Positions 34,346 through 46,199 of a stretch of 64,000 nucleotides of DNA are shown here, piece after piece; position 1 is the stretch's first letter; every line of letters starts with the position of its first letter. The position numbers were made by a program, and so were the translations under genes. The notes beneath the pieces were generated by a model. The model was not told the DNA's origin, did no database searches, and was given only the letters and a program-made list of their open reading frames with translations. Source of the stretch: Paragonimus skrjabini miyazakii (taxonomy: Eukaryota > Platyhelminthes > Trematoda > Plagiorchiida > Troglotrematidae); assembly GCA_014338405.1 (NCBI GenBank), contig JTDE01000142.1, forward strand, positions 68,072 to 132,071, in the 5' to 3' direction.

Positions 34346-35971
34346 CAGATTGATCTAATCATTCACCTGTGGAAATCTTTCTTCTAATCACGACTGTGTT
34401 TTCACTCGGAATGTTGGTTTGTATGTGCCGTTGACCGTCGCAATAACGATAATCGTTATGTCACTATCTGACTGTTATACAAGTGCTTGTGATCGATGCA
34501 CATTCCACTTTATTGTTCCGTCACCCGTCTATAATCATTACTTTGTAACTTACGTTTACCTCAAGTACAATCGATTCTGTTGATGATACGTATTCTATGA
34601 AACATTTAAGAAAACTTGGCATTTTGGCAGTTATCGTTTCGTGATTTTAGATTCCGATGAATAATCCATCGTAAATCGATGCAGTTTAAAAACTGTATGA
34701 GTTTCGTGTATATCAGTCACCAAGATGCAGATAAGGTAAATCACCAATAAAGTTGAAGAATGAAAGTCGTCTCGAAAAAAAATAAACGAGGTTGCTAATG
34801 TTCTTTGAATTTTATTATTGTTTGTATGCAGTACGTACACATTAGTTGTGGATGTCATGTTTTTATTTTGTATCAATACCTGTCATGTCAAACTTCCTAA
34901 TCATCATTTGCTTATTGAGTAGTGTTGTATTAACTGAACTTGCATGGATATCAGTTAGATAAAGTTGGCTGCGTGTTTTGTATTCACCGAATATGCACTC
35001 CAACGCATGATCCTATCTTAAGAGTAGAAAACAGTTGAGACTGTCCGCAGAGACTATTATTTGTCCTGTCTGAAAATGAATGCACTTGATGCTATTACAT
35101 CTGACTATTATTCCTACGGTCGATCACACTGATTATAACTTCTTTTCTTTATTCATCCAGTACAATTTGAATTCGCTTCTAGGCTTCTAAGCAAAACAAC
35201 GTGACCTGACGTTCATTGAAGATTATCATGTAGGGTACGTATCAGGCCTTTCAAGATTAATCATATGCATACATAAACGATGTAACATGTAGGTCATTAA
35301 AAAGGGCAAATACTTGTTCTTGGACCAACAAATCATTTAAACACGGTTTATGTCTCTTTCGACTGAATGACATCCCCTAATAAGTCCAAATTCAGTGTAT
35401 CATGGTTGTTGTAAGTCTCATGTGGAGTTAGGAAAGACAGTTAAAAATAAGCGGTTTCACCATTCCGTTGTTATATTATTATAGTTAGTTATGTGACGAA
35501 CAGCCGATTTTCACCTTGAATCGGAAATCAGATTAGTTGCATTGCTCGATATGTAGTCTCTTGAGGTCACCTCGCCGTATTGCAGTAGTATGTATTTTTG
35601 TAGTAACAGATCGGATAGAGATTGTAAACCACATAGACAATGCTGCGCAGACCAAACCAAATCCCCAAGCAAAGTCTATAGATTGACATGATCAATTTTG
35701 TTTTGAGGTAATCAGATTGCCAAATAAAAGTACACATTTACGAGGGTGATACAAGCTGTCATCTGCTATCTTGTTCATGCTGGGTGACGGTTTCAATACA
35801 ACTTCATGCGAGGAAAATTTGTGTAAAAGGAAACTTCTGGCGCCAAGACAGAATAACTCCAAACCAAAACGGCAGCTTGGAGAATGACCAAACAAAACCT
35901 AAACCACAAATACATCAAACCGTCACGAAATAAATGCTGAATCAACCACTCAAGAAGTAGATGCGTCTTAC
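34346..35971. other. No gene recognised; intron-like between candidate exons
   Basis: AT-rich, without motifs. If the exons at 35,972-36,330 are real, this is their downstream intron. Confidence 0.35.
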
Positions 35972-36038
35972 TGACTTTGAATGTGAACGCCACAATGCCT
36001 GTTCCTTGCTCATCCGTGAACGTGTAGTGATATGTAGC
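35972..36038 (-). CDS. Candidate internal exon (67 nt), partner of 36,289-36,330
   Basis: The minus strand has a strong acceptor (CTTAAC branch-like site, then ATTGTCTTCCAG) before 36,038 and a consensus donor (GTCA then gtaagac) after 35,972. The frame reads ATYHYTFTDEQGTGIVAFTF, then KV, which looks like beta-strand-rich protein. It starts in phase 0, matching the phase-0 end of the exon 250 bases upstream, and ends in phase 1. Without splicing at 35,972 the frame runs open through a hydrophobic stretch for another 60 codons, so the donor may not always be used. I do not recognise the family. Confidence 0.55.
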
Positions 36039-36288
36039 CTGGAAGACAATGCAATTGTTAAGCACAGAAAGGTCGTAAAACGAATGTTAATTCGCAATCG
36101 GAATAGGTCACCATTAGAAACCTAACTCGAACGGATGTCTGACTCAAAGATCTAATGTTACCAGTAAATTTATTTACTGACTGTGCACAAACTGTCACCA
36201 GTTTATGGGCTGGTATTAGAAACAGTAGTATATTGCTAGTTTGTATAGATAGATCATACAAACATTACAAATTTTCCGAGTTACTTAC

Positions 36289-36330
36289 CATCATCAGACG
36301 GCATTCACGACCCTGAATTTGACCCCAACT
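36289..36330 (-). CDS. Candidate internal exon (42 nt), partner of 35,972-36,038
   Basis: The minus strand has acceptor CAACTAATTCAG before 36,330 and an excellent donor (ATG then gtaagtaac) after 36,289. Of the three frames only one is open: SWGQIQGRECRLMM. It begins and ends in phase 0 and joins cleanly to the exon at 35,972-36,038. Two adjacent small exons with good signals at all four boundaries and matching phases make this the best host-gene evidence in the window. The product is unknown. Confidence 0.55.
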
Positions 36331-38148
36331 CTGAATTAGTTGCATATAAGCTCCTAAGCCTCTCAATAACAGATTCTATATTCGAATGGCTGATTCTCGA
36401 TAAGTCGCTTTTTGAGACACCAAATGGTGATAATTTTTCATTTAACATAGTTTTACTTTGTTGTACTGTTGAAAATTCTTCTAACGTATAGGGCTAAATC
36501 AATCTTGCAATGATATTATAAGAAGCAATCGGTCGACACTTTTGTTCTTCCTCTTCTTTCAGTCCTGTCTTCTTGTTTGCCCGAACAATTCATTCGATTT
36601 ACTGAGCTTCCTCGGTTTCAAAAGTTTGAGTGATTGAATTTCTATCAAGAAGCAAATTACTATTGGAGATTGGTGTATCTATTCTGTTCAACGCATCATA
36701 GAACTATCAATCACCTCATTACGCTTACTTAAGTGATTTCCGATATCCAATTACATCGTGCTTTTGAAAAATGGAGCTTAATTGATCAATTGTTTATATG
36801 GTAGTATCAATGAACTGCCTTCAACAAACAACTCTCTTTCTGAAACACGAATAGACAGCTAGTTTGGTGAACAAAACTACAAGCTGAAAATAAAACTTTG
36901 CTAAGAGAATTTAGTCTAAAATCGAAAAAGTTGCCTAGAAAGTAAACCATGCACAATTACAGCAGATCGTTTGTGATTACTTTCCTAGAAAACATTTCCG
37001 AATTAAATATATCTAAAAACAGAAAAACTTTCATCATTTCTGATTTCATTTGGTACTCATTATCCGATCGTTGATAACTTCTTCATTTCACTGGGAAAAT
37101 GTCTTCTTCATAGTAAAGAAATTTCGGTTTTTCCTAGGCTGAAATTCATCCCACGTTTTTCAGCTCACTGTGATTTCTACGTTGGTTCCCAAGTCAACCT
37201 TTTTTGCTAAATGTTTTTCAGCGATATCTTTGTGAACGTCTGCGCTGCAGCTATTCTCCGCCACCATCATGCACTGATATGATCTATCTCAACTAACTGA
37301 TCTATCTCAAACTAACACATCGGCATTATCACTCGGACACAAATAAGTGTGTTGTCTATTATGTTCTGCATTTAGGCGAATTGCTCATATATACTCACTA
37401 GCGAAATACTTGGCGTTGCAAATCGAAAATATACTTTACTAGAGTTCCCAGTACCTAAATTACTGGGATGTGATAATGAACAGTAAGTGAACATGGTACT
37501 TCTATGTGAATATCTTTTTATAAAAAGTGAAACACAAAGTTTTCATGTTGATTCACAACTTTTCCATCATAACACTGTTTACTCATCTACTTCATTCATG
37601 CAAGCCTACTCTCCAATAATTGTACTGGTTTTCAGTGACTTTATATAGTATGTTGGCCAGACTTCACATATTTCTCTGAATCCCGGAAGCGTTTATCATG
37701 ATAAAGCTGTATTTATCCTTTCTACTTCTACGAATTGCACTGCGTCTCATTAGTTAGGTCCTAATGATTAAGTTTCATTTTGAGTGTGATGTACAAATCA
37801 TCTCCATCACTTCATATTGACAGGTACGTTTACAACTACATTTCGGTCTAATTATTTGTGCTTTTCTGTTTGATTGGTATACTCCACGTTCACGTGACTA
37901 GACACAGATTAACTCAGCTTTCCAGGTTGAACTCTGTTAGTTGTATTTGCTGACACCGAAACTGTTTCGTTGGTTTTAATCGAACTCTGAGCTTATTAAA
38001 CATAAGTTTTCTTCTTCCGCTACCAACATCAAGCACAAATCCTGATTAATCTTGCGAAGCTTACGTGTTCATTATAAAAAAGACGTTATTTTTCTCATAT
38101 TCTATCAGATGAAGAACAGAATGCGTGAGCATTGGTTATTTTTCTTAC
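36331..38148. other. No gene recognised; AT-rich, small tandem duplication
   Basis: TGATCTATCTCAACTAAC occurs twice in tandem near 37,279-37,317 with one extra base. Otherwise intron-like AT-rich sequence. Confidence 0.4.
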
Positions 38149-38191
38149 GAAGTGTAGGGAGCAATTTCCTGGTGGGCAAATTTATCATTTT
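38149..38191 (-). CDS. Candidate small exon (43 nt)
   Basis: The minus strand has acceptor CATAAAACTTTTATTCAG before 38,191 and a donor (CTTC then gtaagaaa) after 38,149. Two frames are open (KMINLPTRKLLPTL or NDKFAHQEIAPYT). It lies about 1.8 kb upstream of, and on the same strand as, the 36-kb exon pair. Its phase does not join them directly, so another exon would have to lie between if they belong together. Confidence 0.27.
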
Positions 38192-40512
38192 CTGAATAAA
38201 AGTTTTATGCAATTTCCGTTCAGCGTGATTGTAAAAATGTTTGTTAATCTCCGTTTTCTTTGCACGAGTTTTCCATTCGAAATGATTGAAGACCAAACTT
38301 TTCAACAAATTTGGTAATCTGCAATATGCGGAAGCATTTAACAGATGCGTTTTACCGCTATCGTTGTGAGTTCAATTACCTCACAAATGTGAACTTACAC
38401 TGTCACTCCTCATCTAATCGGGTAGGCACAATAAGTTGCTAATTGATAATTATTTTCCTTTTCATTTCAATACTATATTTGGTCAGGTGATAAACATAAT
38501 GATGGTGTCAATTATTTTTCATACTGTCATTAATCATTACGGAATTTTCGTCTGTTTTGTTTCAACCGACTTTTTAATAAGATTTGTTTCATTTGTAGAA
38601 ATATCAGTGCGGTACATATTTTAACTTGTAATATCACGCACGTGTAACTCGGTTAAGCATATTGTTTTGAGAACATTCTTTTACATTTATACATCAGAAT
38701 TTAAAAACATACAACTGTAGAAAATATAAAAATATGACATTGCACTGAATGACTTCATAATGATCTGCAATGCTGTTTTTCTGTACTGGTTAGTTGTTTT
38801 AAACAACACGGTGAATTCCGTCTGTTTTCCATTTTATAGCTTTTTTTTCACACAATTCATAGTTTGGTGATAAATGTTGAGATTGCGTTGTTTACTCTTC
38901 TGTATTTTGAGCCTTTTTTGAACTGTGCCGGTAGGTGTTCAGCCAGAGAGTATGTTTGCATACTAAATCATTCATTAATAATGTTTGCATCAATATGAAA
39001 TCCGTGAAGTAAATCTGTCAGAAATTTTCTACAGTGAGCATCGTTCAACAATTGTTTCGCTACTGTAACAAGGTAGTTACATTTCGAAAACGGATTTTTC
39101 TTATGTTGGCTATTACATACTAGACCGACTACTTTGGCCAATCATCAAGTGGACATAAAAGTCTCTGAGTCATTCAATTGAATATGGATCTAGTGGCAGT
39201 TGCGAAACCAGAAAAATCTTTTGGCACCCAAAAGGGGGCATATTGAACAGTAATGGACACCAACAATGTTAAAACAAAGAAAGATTTACAAGTTGGAAAA
39301 ATGTCCATTCATGAAGCTTATCTGAAGAGAAGGTCATTTGAATAGCACGAATGACACATGTAGAGTGGTCGAATATCTTTCACCTGTAAACGTTGTCTTT
39401 TCGTTGTGACAAGGAAATTGTGGATCTAGGTTGTCAGAGATCTATAAAACGAGTCTTGGTAACTCTGGGAAGTTTAACTGACATGAACCTAGTCAACAGG
39501 TTAAAAAAGTTGTCGGTGCATTAAGGAACGAGTTTAAGTGAAGTGCTTACATATCAGCTTAATCATATAGTCGTTTAGTCTCCATTAACTGTTCACCACG
39601 TGCTTATCGCATACAATGACATCACTCATGACTTTAGAAATAAGTTTGTACGAAGTTATGTTCACAGAGCCTTGTTTGTTCCCTACCCCCACGTTACCTT
39701 TATCGCAAACAGAAAGCAATAACAGGTTAAAAAGAACGATTAATCAACATTTACTGTCATAGAGTTTATTTTACTTTGCTTTCATCATAAACAAATTTTT
39801 AGCCTACAACTCGCTACCTCTGTTACTATGTATTACTTCATGTAACCATTAGTTCCACTGAACTGAACAAAGCAACTTATGGTAATTATTTCTCTCATCA
39901 GTAGTGTACTGTCTATTCTAAAATGTGCAGATGATCTCGCAGAAATGCAGTCGATAGTGAATTTTGAGGGTCATTTGAAAAGAAATCATGCATCGGTGAA
40001 TAACATTCCATCCAAACATTTGACAGAAAGACGGACGGGAATATAACCCTACGTTTAAAAGAGTAGGTCGCAGCTTGCAGATAAATCATGCTAATATTTT
40101 TCAAAAGCGATTTGGACACACTGAAGACAAAAGATACAAAAAATAGGCAATTCTATGGGGCCCTATTAGAAGAGTGAGGCGAAACCGTCACTAAACTGTT
40201 GACATTCGACCGAAATATCAAAAAATAATGTACGAACACAAACAGGTTATGCAATCAGTGGAACAGATGGAAGGAAATAGGACTACACTTTGTGGAAGAC
40301 ACAAGTGAACTACTTAGAATAAAATAACTCATTAGCTGAGACCACTGATTTCATTCACTCTGTAGAGGGTCAATAAACAGGACTATTTTCAACATATTTC
40401 CATCTTTTCCTTCTCAGATTTGCATAAATTTAGGGACGACTCGGAAATCATTGAGTCCATGGAAAATGACGGAGAATGTGGTGGAGTCAAGGACAATCGC
40501 TAGCGTTAATGA
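38192..40512. other. No gene recognised; AT-rich
   Basis: No family motifs. A fragment CTCATCAGTAGTGTA near 39,896 recalls the hammerhead SINE core but has no flanking match. Confidence 0.4.
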
Positions 40513-41628
40513 CACAAACCAGGTTGGATTAACATCCTAAGTGTCCACCTACCCCCACTAGAACCAAAAGATTTATTGTGCTTTCGTCCTCATAACATAA
40601 AGTTTAAACTCAACGCAGAACTATATCGATAAAAAGATGGTGTGTCAATGGGATCCCCACTGGGACCGTCGTTTGCAGACATCTTCATAGCGAAGCTTGA
40701 GAATGACCATTTAGAAGAAGCCTTTCGTGAATTCAGTGTTTATTAGTGATATGTGGATGATATATGTATAACCAGCGAAAATGCTAACCCAAGAGATAGC
40801 ATAGCCATTTTTACCTTGGCCTACATGAAATTGACACTTACACTAGAAGCTGAACGTAGCGATCAATTGGACATACTCATCCGGCGACGTGCTGATGGAT
40901 CGGTTCAACGGGGAATCTATAGGAAAGCGACCTGGAATGGGCAGTAAATCCATTTCACCAGCTTTGTCCCTCCAAAGCAGAGAAGGAATCTCATAAACTG
41001 CTTGACTAATAGAGCCATGAGAATATGTACACAGGATACAGTCTCCGATGCGCTATCGTTCTTTGCACACTGTTTTTTACAAAATGGGTATCCAGAACGT
41101 GGGAAACACAATAAGATAACCCTAGCAGAAAAGAAGACAGTATTTATCTCACTACACTTCAAAGGGGATACGCTTGTCGAAACAATCATTAGGAGACTTA
41201 ACACTGTTATGAATAAAACAGTCTATGTTGTTTCAACTTTACTCCAGCCTTGTGTTTACGGTAAAAGGATAAAAATGCCCGTTTCTGCGGCTTCATTTTG
41301 TGCACACTCATTTACTTGTTCCTGTGGAACTAGTCACGTGGGTATCACCACCAGAGGCTTACCTGAACGTATCCGTAAGCATCATCCAGTCTCGATTAGT
41401 AGCGGAGTCACCAAGATAAGTACAAGCGCCATTGATACACACCTCGTTGATACACATCATACAAGCAAACTGAACTTCTCTTTTCATCCGGTTTACCGAG
41501 TCAGCGGGGGTTAGTCAAAAGCTGTCAGATGCTGGATTTTGGTCGTAGCTGAAGCGATTGGAATTCGACCAAAAAATCCACCTTTATGCGCACAGAAGCG
41601 ACTTGTTCAGACGTTGAAGTTGTCATAG
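40513..41628 (+). pseudogene. Penelope-like element, RT palm-thumb plus GIY-YIG endonuclease, frame preserved
   Basis: This is a single reading frame about 1.1 kb long with point stops only. In order: LLCFRPHNIKFKLNAELYR; TAA (40,630); DGVSMGSPLGPSFADIFIAK; TAG-TGA (40,744-40,749); the palm box YVDD (40,750-40,761, intact); ILIRRRADGSVQRGIYRKAT; TAA (40,945); FVPPKQRRNLINCL and RAMRICTQDT (thumb); then linker and nuclease CAHSFTCSCGTSHVGITTRG, IRKHHP, SAIDTHLVDTHH and VYRVSGG; TAG (41,512); SKAVRCWILVVAEAIGIRP; and a stop at 41,626. PLEs encode an RT fused to a GIY-YIG nuclease for target-primed integration. Five stops and no frameshift suggest a relatively recent death. The RT N-terminus is missing. 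Confidence 0.93.
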
Positions 41629-43139
41629 CCAACCACCCACACAACGACCGATCAAAGCGCCATGGTTCCAGTTGCGTCATAATTGTGATCTAATCATATC
41701 AAAACGTGGTCTCAGTGTTTGCCTATAACGCATCTGACCTCGCTTGAACTTGCTATTTGTTTTTGTTCGTTTCGCCCTGACAACTCCGTTTCATGTAAAT
41801 GTTATGTAATTAGCCTGGTGAAGAACAGCCGAAAATGAGCTTGTTTGCCACATTATATTTTATTGTTGAAAACTTTGGCAGTCGGTGCCAGACTGATTGA
41901 CCGAGTAAGAGAGGATCACGTAGTCGCTTTTGTTTAGCTATGGCGATCGCAAAGGTTGAAGGAACGGTTTTTGAGCGTTCAAATCCGATTGAACTATTCA
42001 GACTACGATCGTCACAGTTACAAGCCGGATGTGATATTTGACCTTTTTTTAACAAGGTGGCGGAACCTGACGGATAGTGCGCTGTTTTGTACTTTTGTGT
42101 TGGTTACGATTCACCAAATAGAGCAAGAGAAATGATGCGATGCTTTCTATTGTCCTTCCACAATCAAGTCGGGCTTGTCCTCATTCAACCAACCTGTCGA
42201 TTATTTTCATTAGAATAAATAATTACCTGATTGTCACGTGATTTTGCAGAATTCTATCAGGTAAATACGACACTTCACTGAAAGCGGTCTTCTTCGATGA
42301 AACTCTTATCTCTTGAGTTCATTGGGTAACTCTCATGACTGATTTCGTTTGATGTGGGATGAACAATACTCTCATACGCTAGCTGTTATCGCACTCAGGC
42401 TGACTGTCTGGTCTGATTCTTTTCTCTGATATGAAACTGATGTAGCAGCGGTCGAAACGACTCCTTCCTGATCATATAAACCAGATTAGGGTAACTATAT
42501 GTCAAGTTCAGGAACCATAACAAATGCGAAACTCAATTACAGAGTTCGGTCAAACAGTGGCAGGCAGCAACTTATAGTAAACACAGAGGAAAAAGTGTGT
42601 TGCGGGAGGTTACCATATTGAATTACTCTCATCAGTCGCCAACCCCGTAGCACTTAACAAAACGCGTAGTTGGGCAACTGGACAGGTGCGTTGGAATCCA
42701 GATATCAGTTTATGTCTCAGGTTGTTAGTCACATGCTCACCCTTGAGTTGGATTTACAGAAATGCAGTCTTTTTCTCCACAATATAGTTTGCCACCTTTG
42801 GTTCTTTCTTATTACCGCAAAGTCTTCGCCAATTTTTCTAGAGAACTATTACCCACCGGCGTTTTCTAATGAGACCTATCTTCCTTCAGTCAATCTGGCC
42901 CAGTGAAATATTGTCCTCACTAATCTCCGTTTGGAAGCAAATGATGCGAATCCAGAGAATTGCAAATATTGCTCGCTTCATGTTGGTTTACGAGAAGCCA
43001 ATAGTTGTAGTGTTTCATCTTGACATCTAGTTATAAGAATGGCTAAAGTGATAAACACGTATTGATCTCCACCTCAAATAATACAACCGGTTTGGGTGGA
43101 CAGAATTCAGATCTTTACAAAATAATGCAAAAGAACAAT
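41629..43139. other. PLE 3' untranslated part, then no gene recognised
   Basis: Sequence up to about 41,900 also matches downstream of the 31-kb PLE and is taken as its 3' part. The minus-strand frame 41,810-42,055 is antisense to it. Beyond that nothing is recognised. Confidence 0.45.
41800..41875 (+). ncRNA. Hammerhead-like relic downstream of PLE
   Basis: TTAGCCTGGTGAAGAACAGC, then CGAAAATGAGCTTGTTTGCC, matches about 50 bases of the segment at 31.7 kb, at a similar distance after its PLE frame. CTGGTGA is one change from CTGATGA, GAAA is intact, and AUGAGCUUGU can form a small stem III before the predicted cleavage site. The following GCCAC would pair with an ancestral GTGGC now lost upstream. 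Predicted inactive. Confidence 0.4.
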
Positions 43140-43440
43140 CATCAAATAAAAATTAAGATATCATTCATATAATGTTTATAGACCAAAACCTCAGAAATCC
43201 TTCTGTAAAAGTGCCTTGCAAGTATTCCTAGAAATACATCCGCCAATATAGAACCCAGTGGGCTGCTCATAGCCATACCATCAAATTGTCTATAACTTAC
43301 ACTTTCAAACATGTACGGTGTGTTTGCCGTACACGCAAAAAATGAGATTTCTAAGAAGATCAGACAATATCTCAATTAATATACCTGTTTAATCGCAGTT
43401 AAACTTATGTCTGTATAAGTAGAACAGATCAGTGCTTGCA
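43140..43440 (-). pseudogene. Penelope-like element RT fragment
   Basis: The minus-strand frame runs from TAIKQVY through a stop, then ISFFACTANTPYMFESVSYR, QFDGMAMSSPLGSILADVFL, to HYMNDILIF. It matches the PLE block before and through the palm. The palm box is YMND (43,160-43,171), with the first catalytic Asp replaced by Asn. Little is recognisable downstream. Confidence 0.85.
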
Positions 43441-43499
43441 TCAACGTATGACGGAGCACAATCCTAAGTAGTTATCAGCTATTTTGTCAAAAAAACACA

Positions 43500-43595
43500 T
43501 TCTGACTGTAACAAGGTATCATCCATCACCGAACACATCTTAGCAACCGGTCACCAAGTTGACTGTCGAACTGTTCAAGACATTGCTACGCTATC
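43500..43595 (+). pseudogene. Possible PLE endonuclease tail, opposite strand to neighbour
   Basis: The plus strand reads SSITEHILATGHQVDCRT, resembling the SAI...HLVDTGH block near the C terminus of the PLE nucleases at 31.5, 41.4 and 48.8 kb. It is short, and flanking residues do not extend the match. Confidence 0.4.
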
Positions 43596-43828
43596 ATTAC
43601 CCGAAACTGCTGGCAATCAACGATGCAATGCTAACCAGACAATATCGGTCAGTTGCGTGTACACAGACGCAGTCAATCTTTTGGCCATAAAACTGATTGT
43701 ATCCTTATCACATGGACGGTCGAAACTATTTGGTTCGTTCGTTCGCCTGTGGTTGCTGTTTGCAGTTTGTATAAAACTTATTGGTTTTATGTTAGCGACT
43801 GCTGAGAGTAAATCGATATGTTAGCCTT

Positions 43829-44024
43829 TCTCTCGAGCAAATTTCGCTACATCTCATCAGGTACATACTGCAGTCTGTGAGTTTATATAGCAAAGTTCAA
43901 TGGGCATTGTGAAGCTTAACAACAAAATCAACAACCACACGAACACTCACGCACGTTCATACACATGGTACCAGAGCAATCTTGTACTGTACCTGATGAG
44001 ATGCAGCGAAATAAGCTCGAGAGA
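43829..44024. repeat. Inverted repeat of 37-nt arms with hammerhead-like core
   Basis: The arm at 43,988-44,024 reads TGTACCTGATGAGATGCAGC, then GAAATAAGCTCGAGAGA. The arm at 43,829-43,865 gives the same on the minus strand with three differences. Both contain CTGATGA, then AGC, then GAAA. The loop is about 120 bases. The arms flank no coding match but sit beside PLE pieces in opposite orientations, so they may be terminal repeats of two inverted PLE copies. Stem II pairs poorly, so ribozyme activity is doubtful. Confidence 0.6.
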
Positions 44025-46199
44025 TACATTGTGCAAAAAGCTGTTTCTGACTTCTCTGTCGTGTGATTATAAACTGTCCAAGTAAAAGTTGGTGATATGC
44101 AAACAATTTAGTCATATGCACCGACTACTTTTAATTAGTATTCAATAAGTTAAACAAATGAACGTTCACCATTAATACACCTCGGAGTGTAATGAAATTA
44201 GGCGTTAACATATTTGCGAAGTTCCAGTAACAAAAACAAATTATGAAGAAGTAATCACATGAAAAAAGTGTTTCCGAGGTATATTGTTCGACCACACTCA
44301 TCAACAGATTGTTACATAATGCATCAATTAGTTCAAGTTCTCAAAGTAACTAATCTCCACAAAGAAAGAATTTGCTGAAAAGCTGTGTAGTAGTAGGAAG
44401 TCAAAAATGCAGGTGCTACGCAATTGTTAATCAACGCAATTTAAACAGTGAGAGGAGAGCAGGTGACATGAATCATGAGCTATGCAACGAGGTTAATGAT
44501 TAGTGTTTCACAATGAGACAGTAACTACTAGCGACTCCGGAATTATGAGTGTTTTTCTAGTTTATTCGTGACTCAACCTATCTCACAATTCATAATTACG
44601 ACTAATTAATGAACAACTTGTTGATCTAGATATAATGAACCTAAACCGGGATAGGGGAGTCAAGCGTACAGCATCACACCCTAGGAGGGTAATGAGAAGG
44701 ATGGAACCTTAACTTGGTTGTACGTAAAGTTATCACTCAGGGGTGCATGTTGCTCATTTTCGTCATTGTTTGGCGAAAGGCATCGAGTGTTTTGCGGGCA
44801 ACCTACTGGGGATAGACTAACAAAAGACTAACTGTCGGCGAAAAACCTAGAATGCATGCATGGCAGCCTCAGTCTTCTTATGGACAGTTTATTCAAAATA
44901 CGTCCGATGTATTATAATGACTACGAAATACACATCAAATAATAGTGAATCAGGCAAACAATGAGAAAAGTAGCCGTATAAAGTACCTACCACGAGGGGT
45001 TAGAACAAGTGACTTACACTAAACCAGAATTCAAATATGCTGGTGAGTTAACGATGATTGCACTTCAAAAACATTTGGAAAATTGTTTACTGACATAATG
45101 GTCATTACAAATAATTCAGGAGTCTGAACACTCCTTGGTAAATATTGTCAAACATTCGTCTGTTTCAAGTGTTTGGTCAACTGAAGCTGCTTTGGTTGGT
45201 CCCAGTTGTTTGTGAAGTGTATATAGCACAGTCTTGCACATTAAACAGTCTCATTAAAATGTTGAAACGCGAACCAAAGTTGATTAACTCTGTAATGACA
45301 GTTGAAGATACTGATTGGTTCTAGTGGAAGCAAATTCTGGTCACTCAAAACTCATCAATAGCTCAACCAGATGAGAATCAAGCAGCGTTGTACAAACATT
45401 GGTGCAATCGAACGGTACCGTACAACCAATAAGAACCCCAGAAACCGTCAGGAAATAGTGCAACATCATTTAATCAAAAGTCGATATTACGGATGCATGA
45501 TATGCAATAGGTCAGCCAATCAAACCAAACAAGTAACCGGTCATTAGAAATAAACATTAAACGACCAGTAGTTTTGAACACTCTTTACAGAGAAACCTCT
45601 GATTATGACTAGAACGTGGTTTTTGTTTTTAGTTTGTAGGTGGGTAGCCACGTATGGTCTGAGTCCTTACTGATAACCGGTCCCATAATCCGTCCCATCT
45701 CCCCAGGATAATTGCTGTCCAACAGTGCTAACGTGTGTTCGCAACATTGACGAGAAATATTGAATTATGTTCAGATTAATGAATCTGAAATTCGCGCGCC
45801 CCTTATTTGAAACAATGAAGTAATGAAACTTGTGAGAAAACTGACTCATCATTGCAAACATAAATTGCTGTGGTGAGGTCATCAATATAAAATCCGACGT
45901 AAGTAGAAATTATATTATAGCAGACGGAGTGAGCGTTGTTCTAAAACACCAGTTAGTTCTCAGGCTGTTAATCAGACGATCAAACAAAAGTTCAGAAAAT
46001 TTGAAACCAAGTTGCTCAACGGTATCACACTCCGAACAAACTTAATGCTGGAAGTTTTCACAAGATCTGACTACAATATATTTTTCTATCTGGTGAATAA
46101 GTCAATGTGCTTTAGAGGGAATTTCAACTGAATTAAAATGAACAGCCTCGATAGATGATGCTGAACTGAATAATGTTAAAGTCGTAGACGCTGTTTGGT
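44025..46199. other. No gene recognised
   Basis: No motif-bearing frames or convincing splice pairs were seen on either strand. Confidence 0.4.

Noticed and set aside
38105..38308. 68-codon lysine-rich minus-strand frame as a full gene
   Set aside because: AT-rich sequence favours Lys and Asn codons; only the 43-nt segment bounded by splice-like sites is kept, as a weak exon candidate.
39880..39935. CTCATCAGTAGTGTA as another hammerhead SINE copy
   Set aside because: Only about 15 bases match; no tRNA head, stem II or 3' body.
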